In this document: positions 63,803 to 64,000 of the stretch, in pieces | Layout of the letters: every line of letters starts with the position of its first letter | Numbering within the stretch: position 1 is the first letter of the stretch | NCBI GenBank assembly: GCA_963698715.1 | Contig: CAVORW010000003.1 | Coordinates: forward strand, 496,001 to 560,000 | DNA: 64,000 nucleotides | Origin: CAWHJB01 sp963698715 | GTDB lineage: Bacteria > Chloroflexota > Anaerolineae > Anaerolineales > UBA4823 | Direction of reading: 5' to 3' | The notes under the pieces: generated by a model | What the model saw: the letters and a program-made list of their open reading frames with translations, nothing else | The model's database searches: none | What the model was told of the DNA's origin: nothing | Position numbers and translations under genes: made by a program

Positions 63803-64000
63803 TCAGGCTTTCAAACCTGTGCGGGAAATCCCTTCAATAAAATATCTTTGGGCAAACGAGAAGAGGAGCATGATTGGAGCAATTACAATCACGGTTGCAG
63901 CCATCAAAATATGCCACTTTGAACCGCCCTCCGATCCAGCCCTCATTGCAACAAGTCCAACGGGGAGGGTCCGCATTGTGTCGGAATTGGTCATAATCAG
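63803..64000 (-). CDS. ABC sugar transporter permease, MalG-type (partial, cut by window end)
   Basis: The last 65 residues of a MalG-type permease; the frame remains open at the window edge (LIMTNSDTMRTLPVGL upwards). It is closely similar to the C-terminus of the permease at 53.7 kb (LIMTNSTNMRTLPVGL, QRYFVEGVTRSGLK against QRYFIEGISRTGLK). It would be the upstream gene of the second ABC-SBP-PHP unit. Confidence 0.85.
   Translation of the reverse strand: MIMTNSDTMRTLPVGLVAMRAGSEGGSKWHILMAATVIVIAPIMLLFSFAQRYFIEGISRTGLKA

Noticed and set aside
1..64000. CRISPR arrays
   Set aside because: No regularly spaced direct repeats of 24-40 bp were seen; the palindromes found are isolated or in two copies only.

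Overview
The window looks like a chromosomal segment of an anaerobic member of the Chloroflexota, most likely Anaerolineae. This is inferred from gene content and style: MvhADG/HdrA-type hydrogenase genes next to EtfAB, large secreted proteins with SdrD-B repeats, small secreted proteins ending in a YLPVV-type tail, a SARP/AAA/TPR regulator, several insertion sequences, and long runs of same-strand genes. No rRNA, tRNA or CRISPR array was seen, so the placement rests on protein resemblance alone.

Layout. 1-2.3 kb: the 3' part of a bacterial alpha-2-macroglobulin gene with its terminator, then a transposase remnant. 3-7.2 kb: a MarR regulator and a heterodimeric ABC exporter in one translationally coupled operon. 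7.2-14.9 kb: an accessory stretch of small membrane proteins, an alpha/beta hydrolase, a radical SAM protein, an IS1182-type element and IS200/IS605-like end hairpins. 14.9-18.2 kb: a rifampin-phosphotransferase-like PEP-utilising enzyme coupled to a GAP-family membrane protein. 18.2-29.4 kb: an 1815-residue SdrD-B surface protein, a sulfurtransferase, a lipoprotein hydrolase and a pair of secreted proteins, with long palindromes between them. Two of the palindromes are copies of one approximately 100-bp MITE-like element, each flanked by a direct repeat.

29.4-43.9 kb: the energy-metabolism core. Reading leftwards, a SARP-family regulator is followed by an HdrD-like protein, EtfB, EtfA, a membrane HdrE-HdrD fusion (EMO type), HdrA, MvhD, MvhG, MvhA and two cyclic-nucleotide-binding-domain proteins. 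Four consecutive 11-bp units, three of them close matches, fill the gap between the regulator and the operon. They look like a SARP operator. The gene set should link an acyl-CoA-type dehydrogenase (through EtfAB) to menaquinone and to an H2-cycling HdrA-Mvh module that has no separate HdrB or HdrC.

44.1-57 kb: a leftward catabolic locus with a GntR/UTRA regulator and operator, YjbQ, two ABC sugar permeases, a binding protein broken by one stop codon, a PHP-domain metallohydrolase, two SIS-domain proteins, an MFS transporter, a PfkB-M42 peptidase fusion and a HAD phosphatase. The set resembles fructosamine (frl/fra) loci. 57-58.2 kb: a complete IS with 8-bp target duplications. 58.4-60.2 kb: a PiT phosphate transporter and a frameshifted DUF47/PhoU-like partner. 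60.8-64 kb: a second copy of the PHP, binding-protein and permease module, cut by the window edge.
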